IMG/VR virus record: IMGVR_UViG_3300045884_000242 | Span: 1 to 37,818 of that record | Length of the DNA stretch: 37,818 nucleotides | Direction: 5' to 3' (one strand) | Origin: a virus | Part shown: positions 1-7,246 of the stretch, one piece after another | Layout: the number at the start of each line of letters is the position of its first letter | How positions within the stretch are numbered: position 1 is the first letter of the stretch | Notes under the pieces: model-generated | The model's input: only the letters and a program-made list of their open reading frames with translations | Told to the model about the DNA's origin: nothing | Database searches by the model: none | Program-made: the position numbers and the translations under genes

Positions 1-213
1 TACGCCTCACTGTGGGGGCGCGGCGACCTGTACCGCGTCACCACAGTGGGCAGCGTCGAGCACTCCACGGAGGACAGCTTCGAAACGGTGTGCGCCGAGA
101 CACTGGTTGTCGCCGCGGTATTGGATCGGGCTGTCCTGTTGACACACAGTGAGCGTCGCCGCCTTAACCGTGAGTGGACTGAGGCGGATAAGCGGATGGG
201 GTGGGCATCGTGA
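1..213 (+). CDS. Small phage protein, 5' truncated by the window edge
   Basis: Reading frame 1 is open from the first base to a TGA at 211-213, giving the last 70 residues of a protein whose start lies outside the window. It is hydrophilic, with a charged C-terminus (SERRRLNREWTEADKRMGW) that resembles small conserved early proteins of actinobacteriophages. No catalytic motif or membrane segment is visible. Its stop overlaps the GTG of the next gene (GTGA), so it belongs to the same early operon. The function is unknown. Codon use is typical of the other genes here. Confidence 0.75.
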   Translation, partial: YASLWGRGDLYRVTTVGSVEHSTEDSFETVCAETLVVAAVLDRAVLLTHSERRRLNREWTEADKRMGWAS

Positions 214-455
214 ACTTCAACGAAATCCTCGACAGTATGAGCGCTCCGGACTCGGCCGCGGAGATGCTGCGGGTGGTAACCACCATCCTGACCGCATCAG
301 ACATGACGCCGGATGACCGTGCCGGGTTCGCGACGGGGTTCCTCTGCGGAGTGACATACACGCTGAGCTGCCATACCGAAGGCGACATTCGCAACGCCGC
401 CCAAACCTTTCGTCGGCTCGCAAACGAGTGGGAAGCGAACGGGGTGATCGCATGA
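210..455 (+). CDS. Hypothetical early protein (81 aa)
   Basis: This is a short, mostly helical, soluble protein of unknown function. I chose GTG at 210 because it overlaps the upstream stop as GTGA, the coupling pattern used through most of this operon; an in-frame GTG at 201 would add three residues. The sequence begins MNFNEILDSMSAPD and has two cysteines (FLCGV and LSCHTEGD) but no paired zinc motif. Its own stop overlaps the next ATG (ATGA at 452-455), implying translational coupling. I do not recognise the family. Confidence 0.75.
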   Translation: MNFNEILDSMSAPDSAAEMLRVVTTILTASDMTPDDRAGFATGFLCGVTYTLSCHTEGDIRNAAQTFRRLANEWEANGVIA

Positions 456-1315
456 CCTGCCGTCTGTTCGCCGCCCTCACCGATGCGCTGCTGTCTTCGT
501 GGCGGTCGGAGGCCGTTGACCGGGCGGACCAGTTTCGTTGGCCTGTCGACGATTCCGACCTGCTCAACGAGGTCGAGGAGGAGGCCGAAACGTTCGAGCC
601 GCTGGTTACCGTTCTCGCATCCGGCGGTGGCGGTGGCGGTGGCGGTGGGCATGAATCCATCAACATCGCCTGGGATACCCCCGAAACGTCTGCGCGCCCC
701 GATGGGTACTACGACGGAGTTCCTGACGGCTACTACGTGCGCGAGACGCCTGATGGCGAGTTCCTTGAGCCGGTTGAGCCCGTTTGCGCAATGTGCTTTC
801 ACCCGAAAAACTCTCACCGTATCGATGGGCCGGATGGCGCGAATTACAGCATCGGGTGCGGCGAGACGCTCTGTTTCTGTGGCGGTTTCGAGCACTTCCA
901 GTCGTCTGCGGCGGGCGATCGCCGATGCGACGGCGATTACATCTATGGGGTCTATGGGGATGAGTACTACCGCTGCAACAAACCAGCGGGCCATCCCGGT
1001 ATCCACGGCTACGACTGCAGCTTTGACATCGTTGAAGCGTTCAAATCGTCTGCGCGCCCCGCCCCCCCGCGGGTTGACAGCGCGGACCCGTCCCCCACCG
1101 CTGCCCCCACCCAACAGGTGGCGGTGGGGGACGGCCAAACGCCGGATGGGCGCCCGACGTCGGAGCTGCTCAACGAGGCCGTGCTCACGCTCGTCCTGTT
1201 CTCCGACTGGCTCGTCGGCACCACCCGGAAAACATATTGGCGTACCGATATAGAGCCGCTGCTCGCCGAATTGTGCGACAGGGCAACCGAATTAGCCGAG
1301 ATCGAAGGCGACTGA
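452..1315 (+). CDS. Cys-rich early protein with polyglycine linker (287 aa)
   Basis: Unrecognised protein with three visible parts. Residues 1-55 are helical and acidic. Residues about 57-65 are a nine-glycine run encoded by alternating GGC/GGT codons, which looks like a flexible linker. The middle (about 110-185) is rich in Cys, Tyr and Gly, with CAMC, CGETLCFCGG and RCNKPAGHPGIHGYDC, suggesting metal binding. A Pro/Ala/Thr-rich stretch follows, then a helical C-terminus. ATG 452 is chosen from the ATGA overlap; an in-frame GTG at 428 is less likely. The gene contains a long perfect dyad at 1090-1132. The role is unknown. Confidence 0.75.
   Translation: MTCRLFAALTDALLSSWRSEAVDRADQFRWPVDDSDLLNEVEEEAETFEPLVTVLASGGGGGGGGGHESINIAWDTPETSARPDGYYDGVPDGYYVRETPDGEFLEPVEPVCAMCFHPKNSHRIDGPDGANYSIGCGETLCFCGGFEHFQSSAAGDRRCDGDYIYGVYGDEYYRCNKPAGHPGIHGYDCSFDIVEAFKSSARPAPPRVDSADPSPTAAPTQQVAVGDGQTPDGRPTSELLNEAVLTLVLFSDWLVGTTRKTYWRTDIEPLLAELCDRATELAEIEGD
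1090..1132. repeat. Long inverted repeat inside a coding region
   Basis: GTCCCCCACCG at 1090-1100 pairs perfectly with CGGTGGGGGAC at 1122-1132 (11 bp). Between them CCACC (1107-1111) and GGTGG (1117-1121) pair around a CAACA loop, so one GC-rich hairpin of 16 bp with a six-base bulge can form in DNA or mRNA. It lies in the Pro/Thr-rich linker of the 452-1315 gene, where codon choice is free. No T tract follows on the plus strand. Confidence 0.6.
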
Positions 1316-1322
1316 AAAAGAC

Positions 1323-1353
1323 GGGTGCCGTCCGGTCGAGTCGGACGGCACCC
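1323..1353 (-). terminator. Perfect 12-bp hairpin with a T tract on the minus strand
   Basis: GGGTGCCGTCCG (1323-1334) and CGGACGGCACCC (1342-1353) form a perfect 12-bp stem with a 7-base loop. Read on the minus strand the stem is followed by GTCTTTTT, the form of an intrinsic terminator. On the plus strand the stem has no U tract and lies between the stop at 1315 and the ATG at 1381. It may stop antisense transcription, or act on the plus-strand mRNA as a stability or attenuation hairpin. The structure is certain; its direction of action is inferred. Confidence 0.55.
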
Positions 1354-1380
1354 CCGACACAGAAGGAAGTGGTTCCAACC

Positions 1381-1674
1381 ATGTCACACCCAAAATATCG
1401 CACGCGCCTACTGCTGGCGTGTGTGGCGACCGGCGCGGCAATCGCGTCGATGATCACACCGCCGGCCGCCAACGCTGTACCCGGGCAGTGCGGCGGCGGA
1501 GGGTTCGCCGGGAACGGCGGCTCATTCTGCGACACCGACGCATGGGCGGATGGGTCATTCTGGCACCAGGAGAGCGTGTGCGTGCTGGGTTTTTGTGGGG
1601 CCAACGCATTCCGTGCCTGTGCGGTGCCCGGTGGACGTGTCCCCACCGACAGCGACCCGGCCACACCATGCTGA
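1381..1674 (+). CDS. Secreted small Cys-rich protein, CDGP-like (97 aa)
   Basis: Predicted exported protein. Residues 1-32 form a classical signal peptide: basic start (MSHPKYRTR), hydrophobic core (LLLACVATGAAIASMI) and an ANA cleavage site. The mature part of about 65 residues has six cysteines and a GGGFAGNGGSFCD motif followed by DGSFWH, similar to small mycobacterial secreted CDGP-type proteins. Disulphide bonding is likely. It has its own ribosome site (GAAGGAAG at about 1362-1369), unlike the coupled neighbours, and a hairpin upstream. A host-like secreted protein in a phage early operon could alter the lysogen or infected-cell envelope; that is inference. Confidence 0.75.
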   Translation: MSHPKYRTRLLLACVATGAAIASMITPPAANAVPGQCGGGGFAGNGGSFCDTDAWADGSFWHQESVCVLGFCGANAFRACAVPGGRVPTDSDPATPC

Positions 1675-1967
1675 CCGACTGGTCGCCGCTGCCTCTGCTC
1701 ACCGCCGGCCAATCATCCGACATCGAAGCGTGGGCGGACATCATGTATTTGCGTTCGCTGGCCGAACTCATCGAGGCCGCCGCCGGTGAACTGTTCGCCG
1801 CGGCGCAGCGCGATGAGCTGACCTGGGAGCAGTTCTGGGCGCTCGGACGATTCCAAGCGTTCGGCGGACAGATACCAATGATCGGGTACACCCTCGAACC
1901 GTGGCCACCAGACCGGGCCGCGGAAATGCTCGAAGCGTGGCGGGCCGAACCGGCGGTGACGGCATGA
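1668..1967 (+). CDS. Hypothetical helical protein (99 aa)
   Basis: ATG at 1668 starts seven bases before the upstream stop, and the gene ends in an ATGA overlap with the next. The protein is acidic, helical and Trp-rich (MLTDWSPLPLLTAGQSSDIE, then LTWEQFWALGRFQAFGG). There are no cysteines, membrane segments or recognised motifs. Its place between two secreted proteins gives no functional clue beyond membership of the early operon. The family is not recognised. Confidence 0.7.
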   Translation: MLTDWSPLPLLTAGQSSDIEAWADIMYLRSLAELIEAAAGELFAAAQRDELTWEQFWALGRFQAFGGQIPMIGYTLEPWPPDRAAEMLEAWRAEPAVTA

Positions 1968-2224
1968 AGGCGGTGAGAATCGCTCTCCCCAACCATGATT
2001 CGGGAGCGGGAATGGCATCGGCGCGGACGTACCTCAGCCGCGACCCCGAAGTCACCGTCAGCACCTTCGATGACCTGCCCTACATCTACCTTGACACCAG
2101 CATGTTCCAGCTCGCGTTATCCCCGCAGGGATGGGCAGTCGTCCTGCCCGCGGTGGCCGCGATGCTGCCCGACGAGGAGCGCGCCCAGGTGCTCGCGGCA
2201 ATCACGGAAAGGCTTGACGCATGA
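1964..2224 (+). CDS. Hypothetical protein (86 aa)
   Basis: ATG at 1964 overlaps the preceding stop (ATGA) and the gene ends with another ATGA overlap at 2221, so it is translationally coupled on both sides. The product has a predicted beta-rich centre (VTVSTFDDLPYIYLDTSMFQ) and an acidic helical C-terminus (LLPDEERAQVLAAITERLDA is the approximate region). No signal peptide, metal site or enzyme motif is visible. Function unknown. Confidence 0.7.
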   Translation: MKAVRIALPNHDSGAGMASARTYLSRDPEVTVSTFDDLPYIYLDTSMFQLALSPQGWAVVLPAVAAMLPDEERAQVLAAITERLDA

Positions 2225-2589
2225 ATCGGGAATCTCTGCGGGAGAAGTGGATACCGCTGGCACTATTCCACGCCGCCATTGTGCTGCTCACTGCTGTGGT
2301 GTGGTTCTGGATACCCGACGCCCACGCTGACGGGGTGCTCACCCCCGACGAGCAGGCCTACGCCGACGCATACAGTGCGGCCGCGATCTGCCCGGTGCTC
2401 GCCGAATACCCCACAGAGGCAGGTGTTATGGGTGTGATGGTCGGCATCCACCAGAGCGGAGGCTTCACCTTCGATGATTCCGCCGATGTCATCAATTACG
2501 CGGTGGCGACTTGGTGCCCGGAGTTGTTCCCGTTACTGCAGCAGATCGGCGATCGGGCCCGGGCATCAGAAAAGGGGATGCGGGTATGA
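2221..2589 (+). CDS. Exported DUF732-like protein (122 aa)
   Basis: The N-terminus has a charged start (MNRESLREKW), a hydrophobic stretch (LALFHAAIVLLTAVVWFWI) and DAHADG, fitting a signal peptide or membrane anchor. The mature part (LTPDEQAYADAYSAAAICPV ... VINYAVATWCPELFPLL) matches the DUF732 layout common in mycobacterial secreted proteins: a helical domain with one Cys near the start and a Cys-Pro near the end, probably disulphide linked. The biochemical function of DUF732 is unknown. A second DUF732-like gene lies at 35872-36156 on the other strand. ATG is set by the ATGA overlap. Confidence 0.75.
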   Translation: MNRESLREKWIPLALFHAAIVLLTAVVWFWIPDAHADGVLTPDEQAYADAYSAAAICPVLAEYPTEAGVMGVMVGIHQSGGFTFDDSADVINYAVATWCPELFPLLQQIGDRARASEKGMRV

Positions 2590-2858
2590 ACGACAACATC
2601 GACGATGCCATTCGCAGCGCAGGTGACAGCCTGTTCTCACCTGAAACTCTGGATGACATCACAGCCCGGCTAGCGTTGATCGCGCACTCCGAATGCAACT
2701 GCGGGACAACGCCGCACGAGAACGCGCTGCACGATCTCGCGGTGGATGACGTGCCCGTATTGCTGCGGGTCGTCGAACGCCTACACAGGAAGCATCCGCC
2801 GAATCTCAACGCGGACTGCTCCGGGATGTGCGTCGACCTGGGGAGCGAAAATGGGTAG
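2586..2858 (+). CDS. Hypothetical protein (90 aa)
   Basis: ATG 2586 lies in an ATGA overlap with the preceding stop. The sequence starts MNDNIDDAIRSAGDSLF and has four cysteines (SECNCG and DCSGMC), which could hold a metal. The middle helix (VDDVPVLLRVVERLHRK) resembles small actinophage early proteins with the pattern of a DVP(V/A)LL helix. No enzyme motif is visible. The gene overlaps the next start at 2851 by eight bases. Confidence 0.7.
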   Translation: MNDNIDDAIRSAGDSLFSPETLDDITARLALIAHSECNCGTTPHENALHDLAVDDVPVLLRVVERLHRKHPPNLNADCSGMCVDLGSENG

Positions 2859-3672
2859 GCAGGTGCGGCGGGTGCCGCTCGACTTCGACTGGCCGATTTA
2901 CCAAGTGTGGCAAGGATTCCTGCAGCCCGACGAGCTAGTACCCGATCCGTGCCCGGACTGCTGGCGTTCCGGCTACGCGGGACAACGGCACTACGGATCA
3001 GGTGTCACCGCCTCGCACTCCTGGGTATTCGCGTTAATGCGCCTGCTTGGGATGCTCGCCGGTGACGTCGCCGACCAGCAGCGCCACGACGGTGTGCCGG
3101 TCACGCAGCGAATCACTGGCCCGGGTGGGGTGGAGCGGATGCACCCGTACCTGCAAGACCTGCAGCGAATAAACGTTTACGAGCATCGCCGGCCGTCCGC
3201 TGACATCGTGGCACTCACCGACGGGTTGCGCGGTGAACGTCCCCGGGTGAGCTTCGGTTACGACGATGACGTGGCCGCCGCGGCGCTGCGGGCACTCGTC
3301 AAAGCCGCTGGGCTACCGGAGGATTGGGGCACCTGCCTGGGCTGCCGGGGGCGCGGGAGCGTCGAGAGGTATCCGGGACAGTACGCCGACGCTGAGGCGT
3401 GGGAATGGACCGAACCGCCTCCGGGTGACGGCTGGCAGCTGTGGGAGACGGTCAGCGAGGGCAGTCCGATATCGCCGGTGTTCGACAGCGCCGAAGGTTT
3501 GGCCGGTTGGATGTCCTCACCCGCGTACACGTGGGGCGCGGCAAGTCCGATGCGTTACGCGGATGCGCTGACGTTCGTCCGGGGTGACGGGTGGGCGCCC
3601 AGCTTCGTCGTCGCCGACGGCCGCCTGACTTCCGGTGAGCAGTGGGTGGCGGACCTGGGGGGCGAATCGTGA
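2851..3672 (+). CDS. Conserved phage protein with CxxC zinc motifs (273 aa)
   Basis: Soluble protein with two cysteine pairs: DPCPDCWRSGY (about residue 30) and TCLGCRGRGS (about residue 160). These look like a split zinc knuckle of the kind seen in DnaJ-type or treble-clef folds (CxxCxGxG in the second). The region between is helical; the C-terminus is Trp- and Gly-rich (GWQLWETVSEGSPISPVF). Large proteins of this type are common in mycobacteriophage early regions and have no assigned function. ATG 2851 overlaps the upstream gene; the stop overlaps GTG 3669. A role in binding nucleic acid or processing mRNA is only a guess. Confidence 0.75.
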   Translation: MGRQVRRVPLDFDWPIYQVWQGFLQPDELVPDPCPDCWRSGYAGQRHYGSGVTASHSWVFALMRLLGMLAGDVADQQRHDGVPVTQRITGPGGVERMHPYLQDLQRINVYEHRRPSADIVALTDGLRGERPRVSFGYDDDVAAAALRALVKAAGLPEDWGTCLGCRGRGSVERYPGQYADAEAWEWTEPPPGDGWQLWETVSEGSPISPVFDSAEGLAGWMSSPAYTWGAASPMRYADALTFVRGDGWAPSFVVADGRLTSGEQWVADLGGES

Positions 3673-4043
3673 GCACCGCACGGGAGGCGGTAGCGCGGGC
3701 GCTGTTGCTGTATGGCGACCCCAGCTTGCGTGCAAGCGCCGAAATGCTCGCCGACAAGGCCATCGCCGCGCACCTCGAATGGCTTGCCGCGCACGGCTAC
3801 GAGGTGATTTTGCTGCCCCGCGCGCAACCAGGTTGGTGGGATACCTACGAGGACGAAGGCGATCCTCCCGACCATAGGTCATTCAACGATCAGTCTTTCG
3901 ACCACTTCGTCACCGTGTGGAATGACCATCCCACCGAGGTGCAGGTCAGCTACCGGGGAGAGCCGATGGAGCCGATGAGCCCTACGGCGGCCCGCGACCT
4001 AGCTGCCGCACTCCTGGCCGCAGCCAAGGAGGTCGAACAGTGA
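3669..4043 (+). CDS. Hypothetical protein (124 aa)
   Basis: GTG 3669 is taken as start from the GTGA overlap with the upstream stop; an upstream in-frame GTG at 3642 would only add residues lying within the previous gene. The product is helical at both ends (LRASAEMLADKAIAAHLEWL and TAARDLAAALLAAAKEVEQ) with a polar Trp/Asp-rich centre. No recognised domain. It is coupled to the whiB gene downstream by GTGA at 4040. Confidence 0.7.
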   Translation: MSTAREAVARALLLYGDPSLRASAEMLADKAIAAHLEWLAAHGYEVILLPRAQPGWWDTYEDEGDPPDHRSFNDQSFDHFVTVWNDHPTEVQVSYRGEPMEPMSPTAARDLAAALLAAAKEVEQ

Positions 4044-4279
4044 CCGCCGTCGACCTCAACCTGATGTCCCTGGCGGCGTGCCGCGACGTCGACCCGGAGT
4101 TCTTCTTCCCGAACGGTCGCGGTGTCGCCGCCGTCCACCAGGCGCAGCGGGCGGAACGGTTCTGTCGTGCCCGCTGCCCGGTGATGGGTTGGTGTGAGCA
4201 GCGGGCCAAAACGCTGCGAGTCACCGACGGCGTGTGGGGCGGGCACTACCGCACCCAATCGGGCGGCGATCATGCCTAG
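4040..4279 (+). CDS. whiB: WhiB-family iron-sulfur regulator
   Basis: WhiB-like (Wbl) proteins hold a [4Fe-4S] cluster with four cysteines and usually bind the host sigma factor to change promoter choice. Visible here: Cys14 (LAACRDVDPEFFFP), then Cys42, Cys46 and Cys52 (FCRARCPVMGWC), followed by the conserved turn GVWGG. The length of 79 aa is normal for phage Wbl proteins. The odd point is the second cysteine pair: it is CX3C here, while the family normally has CX2C; the CX5C spacing that follows is normal. Cluster binding may be altered. Phage WhiB proteins such as that of TM4 block host WhiB2 function, so this one may act on host transcription. Confidence 0.88.
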   Translation: MTAVDLNLMSLAACRDVDPEFFFPNGRGVAAVHQAQRAERFCRARCPVMGWCEQRAKTLRVTDGVWGGHYRTQSGGDHA

Positions 4280-4481
4280 GACATCGGTGTGCGCGTGTGG
4301 GCATCGCCTCGACCAGCACACCGTGTCCCACTACCCGCACTACCGGGAGCCGTGCCGCGCCTGCCTGCACTGCGGGAAACGCAGCGGCCCCCAAGGCTGC
4401 TGCGACAACCAACGTTGCTGCCCGTGCCCCAACCACACCCCGGAGGATCTGCCGATGCTCGACTTTGAGGTGACACCGTGA
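4272..4481 (+). CDS. Small cysteine-rich zinc-binding protein (69 aa)
   Basis: A 69-residue protein with eleven cysteines in pairs and clusters: CACGH, CRACLHCG, GCCDNQRCCPCPNH. With four to five histidines as possible extra ligands it can hold two zinc ions. ATG 4272 overlaps the end of whiB by eight bases and the stop overlaps GTG 4478. A zinc-ribbon protein next to whiB and an HTH gene suggests nucleic-acid binding or a protein adaptor role in regulation, but no specific family is recognised. Confidence 0.75.
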   Translation: MPRTSVCACGHRLDQHTVSHYPHYREPCRACLHCGKRSGPQGCCDNQRCCPCPNHTPEDLPMLDFEVTP

Positions 4482-4825
4482 GCGACAAGCATCCCGAGTT
4501 GACGCAGCAGCGCAGCGAGGCGGTGGCCGAGCTGACCGGGATGGGCCGATCAGCGCCGGCCATCGCGGAGGTACTCGGCATCACGGAGCGGTCGGTGCAG
4601 CGGTATCGCCGCCGTCTCGGCATATCCCAGCGCCCCCCCGTGCCCCTGACCGAAAGTCAATTGGTCGCCGCCGCACAGCTTTTGGACGACGGCTGCTCAT
4701 ACACCGAGGTCGCCCGCACCATCGGCTGCGCCGGTAACACCGTGGCCAGGCATTTTCCCGGGTGCGGCTGGACGCGGGCACAGATCAACGAGCACCTGCG
4801 GATGACCCGGCGGTGGGCAATATGA
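4478..4825 (+). CDS. Helix-turn-helix DNA-binding protein (115 aa)
   Basis: Two HTH units are visible. Residues about 10-45 (RSEAVAELTGMGRSAPAIAE then LGITERSVQRYRRRLG) are a homeodomain-like HTH of the helix-turn-helix 38 or resolvase type. Residues about 60-90 (SQLVAAAQLLDDGCSYTEVA then TIGCAGNTVARHFPG) form a second, similar unit. Such proteins bind DNA as regulators or serve as terminase-like or recombination accessories. It lies directly before the exonuclease and RecT genes (ATGA overlap at 4822), so it may control or assist that module. The exact role is not known. Confidence 0.8.
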   Translation: MSDKHPELTQQRSEAVAELTGMGRSAPAIAEVLGITERSVQRYRRRLGISQRPPVPLTESQLVAAAQLLDDGCSYTEVARTIGCAGNTVARHFPGCGWTRAQINEHLRMTRRWAI

Positions 4826-5979
4826 CGCTCCCGCAGTGCGACGTGTGCACCCCGCTCGGCCATGGACACCGCCAGCGCGACGATGAGGCCGCCGTGTGGG
4901 ATGAGGGACGGAAGGAATGGCTGTGTGCGGCGTGCAGGGCACGGTTCGTCGGCCCCGGGTATTGGGACCATTCCCGCGTCATCCTGCCCTACGGCGCGGC
5001 GCAGGACGAGTGGCTGGCCGCCCGCGCGAAAGGGATCGGCGGATCCGACGCGGCAGCCGTGATCGGCCTGTCCAAGTACGCCTCCCCGTTCTCGGTGTGG
5101 GCCGAGAAATGCGGGCACGCCCCGCCGCGCGACCTCGACGACAACGAATCGGTCCAGTGGGGAACCCTGCTGGAACCGATCATCCGCGAGGAGGCGTGCA
5201 GACGAGTCGGGCTCACCGTGGAGCTGCCGGGGACGCTGCAATCCATCGAGCATCCGCACATGCTGTACAACCCCGACGGCATCCTGAGCGACGGGTCGCT
5301 GCTGGAAATCAAGACGACCAGCGCGTTTTTGGCCCACGAGTGGGATGCGGATCTCGGGATCGCCCCCGACGTCGCTGAGCTGCAGGTGGTCCACGGCATG
5401 GCTGTCACCGGGGCGCACGGCGCGTGGGTGGTCGGCCTGATCGGCGGGCAGCGCCTCGAGATGGTGTGGGTGCCGCGCGACGAGGAGCTGGTGGCGACCG
5501 TCATCGACGCCGAACAAGCCTTCTGGGACAACCATATTGTGGCCGATGTGGCGCCGCCCATCGACGGGTCGGACGCGACCACGGCAGCGTTGGCCGCGCG
5601 ATGGCCCCGCCGCACGGGTGTCGAACTGGTTGTCGACGACCCGGTGGCCGTCGGCGCTGCGGCGTGGGATTACCTGACGGCGCTGAAAGCTGAGAAGACC
5701 GCACTAGAAGCCAAAGCGACCGCAGTCAACAAGCTCACCGACATGCTCGCCGGGGCCGACGCGCTCACCGACTGCGACGGCCGCAGGCTGGTGGCGATCA
5801 AACGCGGCCAGTTCCGCGAGAAAGCGTTCCGCGATGAGGAACCCGACGCGGACCTGTGGCTCAAGAAGGTTGATGTAGTCGACCGTGACGAACTGAAAAC
5901 CAAACAGCCCGACCTGTATCGCCGATACCAGGCGACATCTATCTACATCCCGAAACAACCGACCAGTAAGGACAAATGA
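4822..5979 (+). CDS. YqaJ-type (RecE-like) phage exonuclease
   Basis: Double-strand DNA exonuclease of the PD-(D/E)XK superfamily that makes 3' single strands for the annealase encoded next. Family signatures in order: GIGGSDAAAVIGLSKYASPF (the YqaJ start motif), VQWGTLLEPIIREEA (helix with the conserved E), MLYNPDGIL (catalytic D), LLEIKTTSAF (the E-X-K), and AELQVVHGMAVTG (conserved Q). The 385-aa length is typical, but the first 50 residues carry an extra zinc-ribbon-like pair of motifs (CDVC and CAAC). ATG 4822 is set by the ATGA overlap. It forms a RecET-like recombination pair with the next gene, used in phage DNA recombination and repair. Confidence 0.9.
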   Translation: MTLPQCDVCTPLGHGHRQRDDEAAVWDEGRKEWLCAACRARFVGPGYWDHSRVILPYGAAQDEWLAARAKGIGGSDAAAVIGLSKYASPFSVWAEKCGHAPPRDLDDNESVQWGTLLEPIIREEACRRVGLTVELPGTLQSIEHPHMLYNPDGILSDGSLLEIKTTSAFLAHEWDADLGIAPDVAELQVVHGMAVTGAHGAWVVGLIGGQRLEMVWVPRDEELVATVIDAEQAFWDNHIVADVAPPIDGSDATTAALAARWPRRTGVELVVDDPVAVGAAAWDYLTALKAEKTALEAKATAVNKLTDMLAGADALTDCDGRRLVAIKRGQFREKAFRDEEPDADLWLKKVDVVDRDELKTKQPDLYRRYQATSIYIPKQPTSKDK

Positions 5980-7070
5980 GTATGGCCCGAGATTTGGCCG
6001 CCCGTGCCGCGCAGGCCGTGGAGCAGCAACGCAACGGCAGCGGTGAGACCCTGCAGCAGCAGTTGGTGAAGATGGAGGCCCAGTTCCAGCGGGCCATGCC
6101 CAAAGGCATGGAGGCGGTGCAGCTGATCCGTGACGTGATGACGTGCATGAGCCAAACACCGAAACTGGCGTTGTGTGAACCGAAATCCGTTCTCGGGGCG
6201 GCGATGACGTGCTCACAGCTGGGTCTGCGGCCGGGCGTCGGAGCACTGGGCCATGCGTGGATTCTGCCGTTCTGGGACTCCAAGTATGAGATCCCCGGGC
6301 AGCGCGGCAAAGGTGCGAACCGCGCGCAGCTGATCATCGGCTACAAGGGGTTCATTGAACTGGGTCACCGCTCCGACCGGATCGCGTCGCTGCACTCCCG
6401 GATCGTGTATGCCAACGACCTGTTCGACATCGAATACGGTGCGGCTGAGGATAAATGGCTGCACAAGCCGTGCCTGGACGGGCCCCGGGGCGCACCACGC
6501 CTGTTCTATGCGGTCGGCAGGCTGGCCAACGGCGGCTATTCGGTCACCGACCCGATGACGGTGGCCGACATGGAAGAACACCGGGACCGGTTCGCGATGG
6601 CCCGCAAGGACGGCAAGGTGGTCGGGCCGTGGGCTGACCATTTCAACAGCATGGGCCGCAAGACCATGCTGCTGCGGTTGATGGCATTGATGCCGAAATC
6701 CACCGAAATGCAACGCGCCATCGACAACGACAACAGCGTCCGCGTCGACCTGGCAACCGAGGCGATCGACACGCCCATGCACATCGACGGGGAGGTGATC
6801 GACGCCGAACCGCCGCGGGAGGTCATCGAAGTGTCCGCGCCACCAGAGCCACCCACGATCGTCGCGTTGATCAGCCCCGAGCAGTCACGCCGCCTGCACG
6901 CGCTGCTCGGCGCCGAAGGTCTGGGCGGGAAGACCGCGGAGGAACGCCAAGCCCGAATCGACTGGCTCTCAACCGCAGTCGGACGAACCATCACGACGTC
7001 GAAAGAACTGACCAGTGTTGAGGCCGGCGAAACCATACAGATGCTCGAAGCCGCACAGGCACAACCGTGA
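5976..7070 (+). CDS. recT: RecT-family single-strand DNA annealing protein
   Basis: Single-strand annealing protein that pairs complementary strands produced by the upstream exonuclease. The RecT core is clear: KLALCEPKSVLGAAMTCSQL, GLRPGVGALGHAWILPF, AQLIIGYKGFIELGHRS and, later, GPWADHFNSMGRKTMLLRL. The length of 364 aa is slightly longer than the usual 270-350, owing to a C-terminal tail (after about residue 270) rich in Glu/Pro with a helix at the end, possibly a contact for host single-strand binding protein. ATG 5976 overlaps the exonuclease stop as ATGA, so the two are made together. Mycobacteriophage Che9c carries the well-known equivalent pair gp60/gp61. Confidence 0.93.
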   Translation: MSMARDLAARAAQAVEQQRNGSGETLQQQLVKMEAQFQRAMPKGMEAVQLIRDVMTCMSQTPKLALCEPKSVLGAAMTCSQLGLRPGVGALGHAWILPFWDSKYEIPGQRGKGANRAQLIIGYKGFIELGHRSDRIASLHSRIVYANDLFDIEYGAAEDKWLHKPCLDGPRGAPRLFYAVGRLANGGYSVTDPMTVADMEEHRDRFAMARKDGKVVGPWADHFNSMGRKTMLLRLMALMPKSTEMQRAIDNDNSVRVDLATEAIDTPMHIDGEVIDAEPPREVIEVSAPPEPPTIVALISPEQSRRLHALLGAEGLGGKTAEERQARIDWLSTAVGRTITTSKELTSVEAGETIQMLEAAQAQP

Positions 7071-7246
7071 CCGGCGGCACCCTTCGTGACGACGTGGAAC
7101 TGTCCACCCTGGCCCAGTTCGGTGACATCGAACTCGCCGAAACCGCCGGTGTTGTTGTGGACCTCGTCATGGACATGCTTTGCGCGGTGCTGATGATCAA
7201 CCCGGCGGCACTGGACCCCGACCCCGGGACGGGGGAACGCGACTGA
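7067..7246 (+). CDS. Small hydrophobic-centre protein (59 aa)
   Basis: A short gene with GTG at 7067 overlapping the recT stop (GTGA) and a TGA at 7244-7246 that overlaps the next ATG. The protein is acidic with a hydrophobic helix (GVVVDLVMDMLCAVLMI) that is too acidic for a clear membrane segment and may be amphipathic. The exact two-sided coupling in a strict operon supports it as a real gene despite its size. No family is recognised; position suggests a partner of RecT or of the replication initiator. Confidence 0.65.
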   Translation: MTGGTLRDDVELSTLAQFGDIELAETAGVVVDLVMDMLCAVLMINPAALDPDPGTGERD

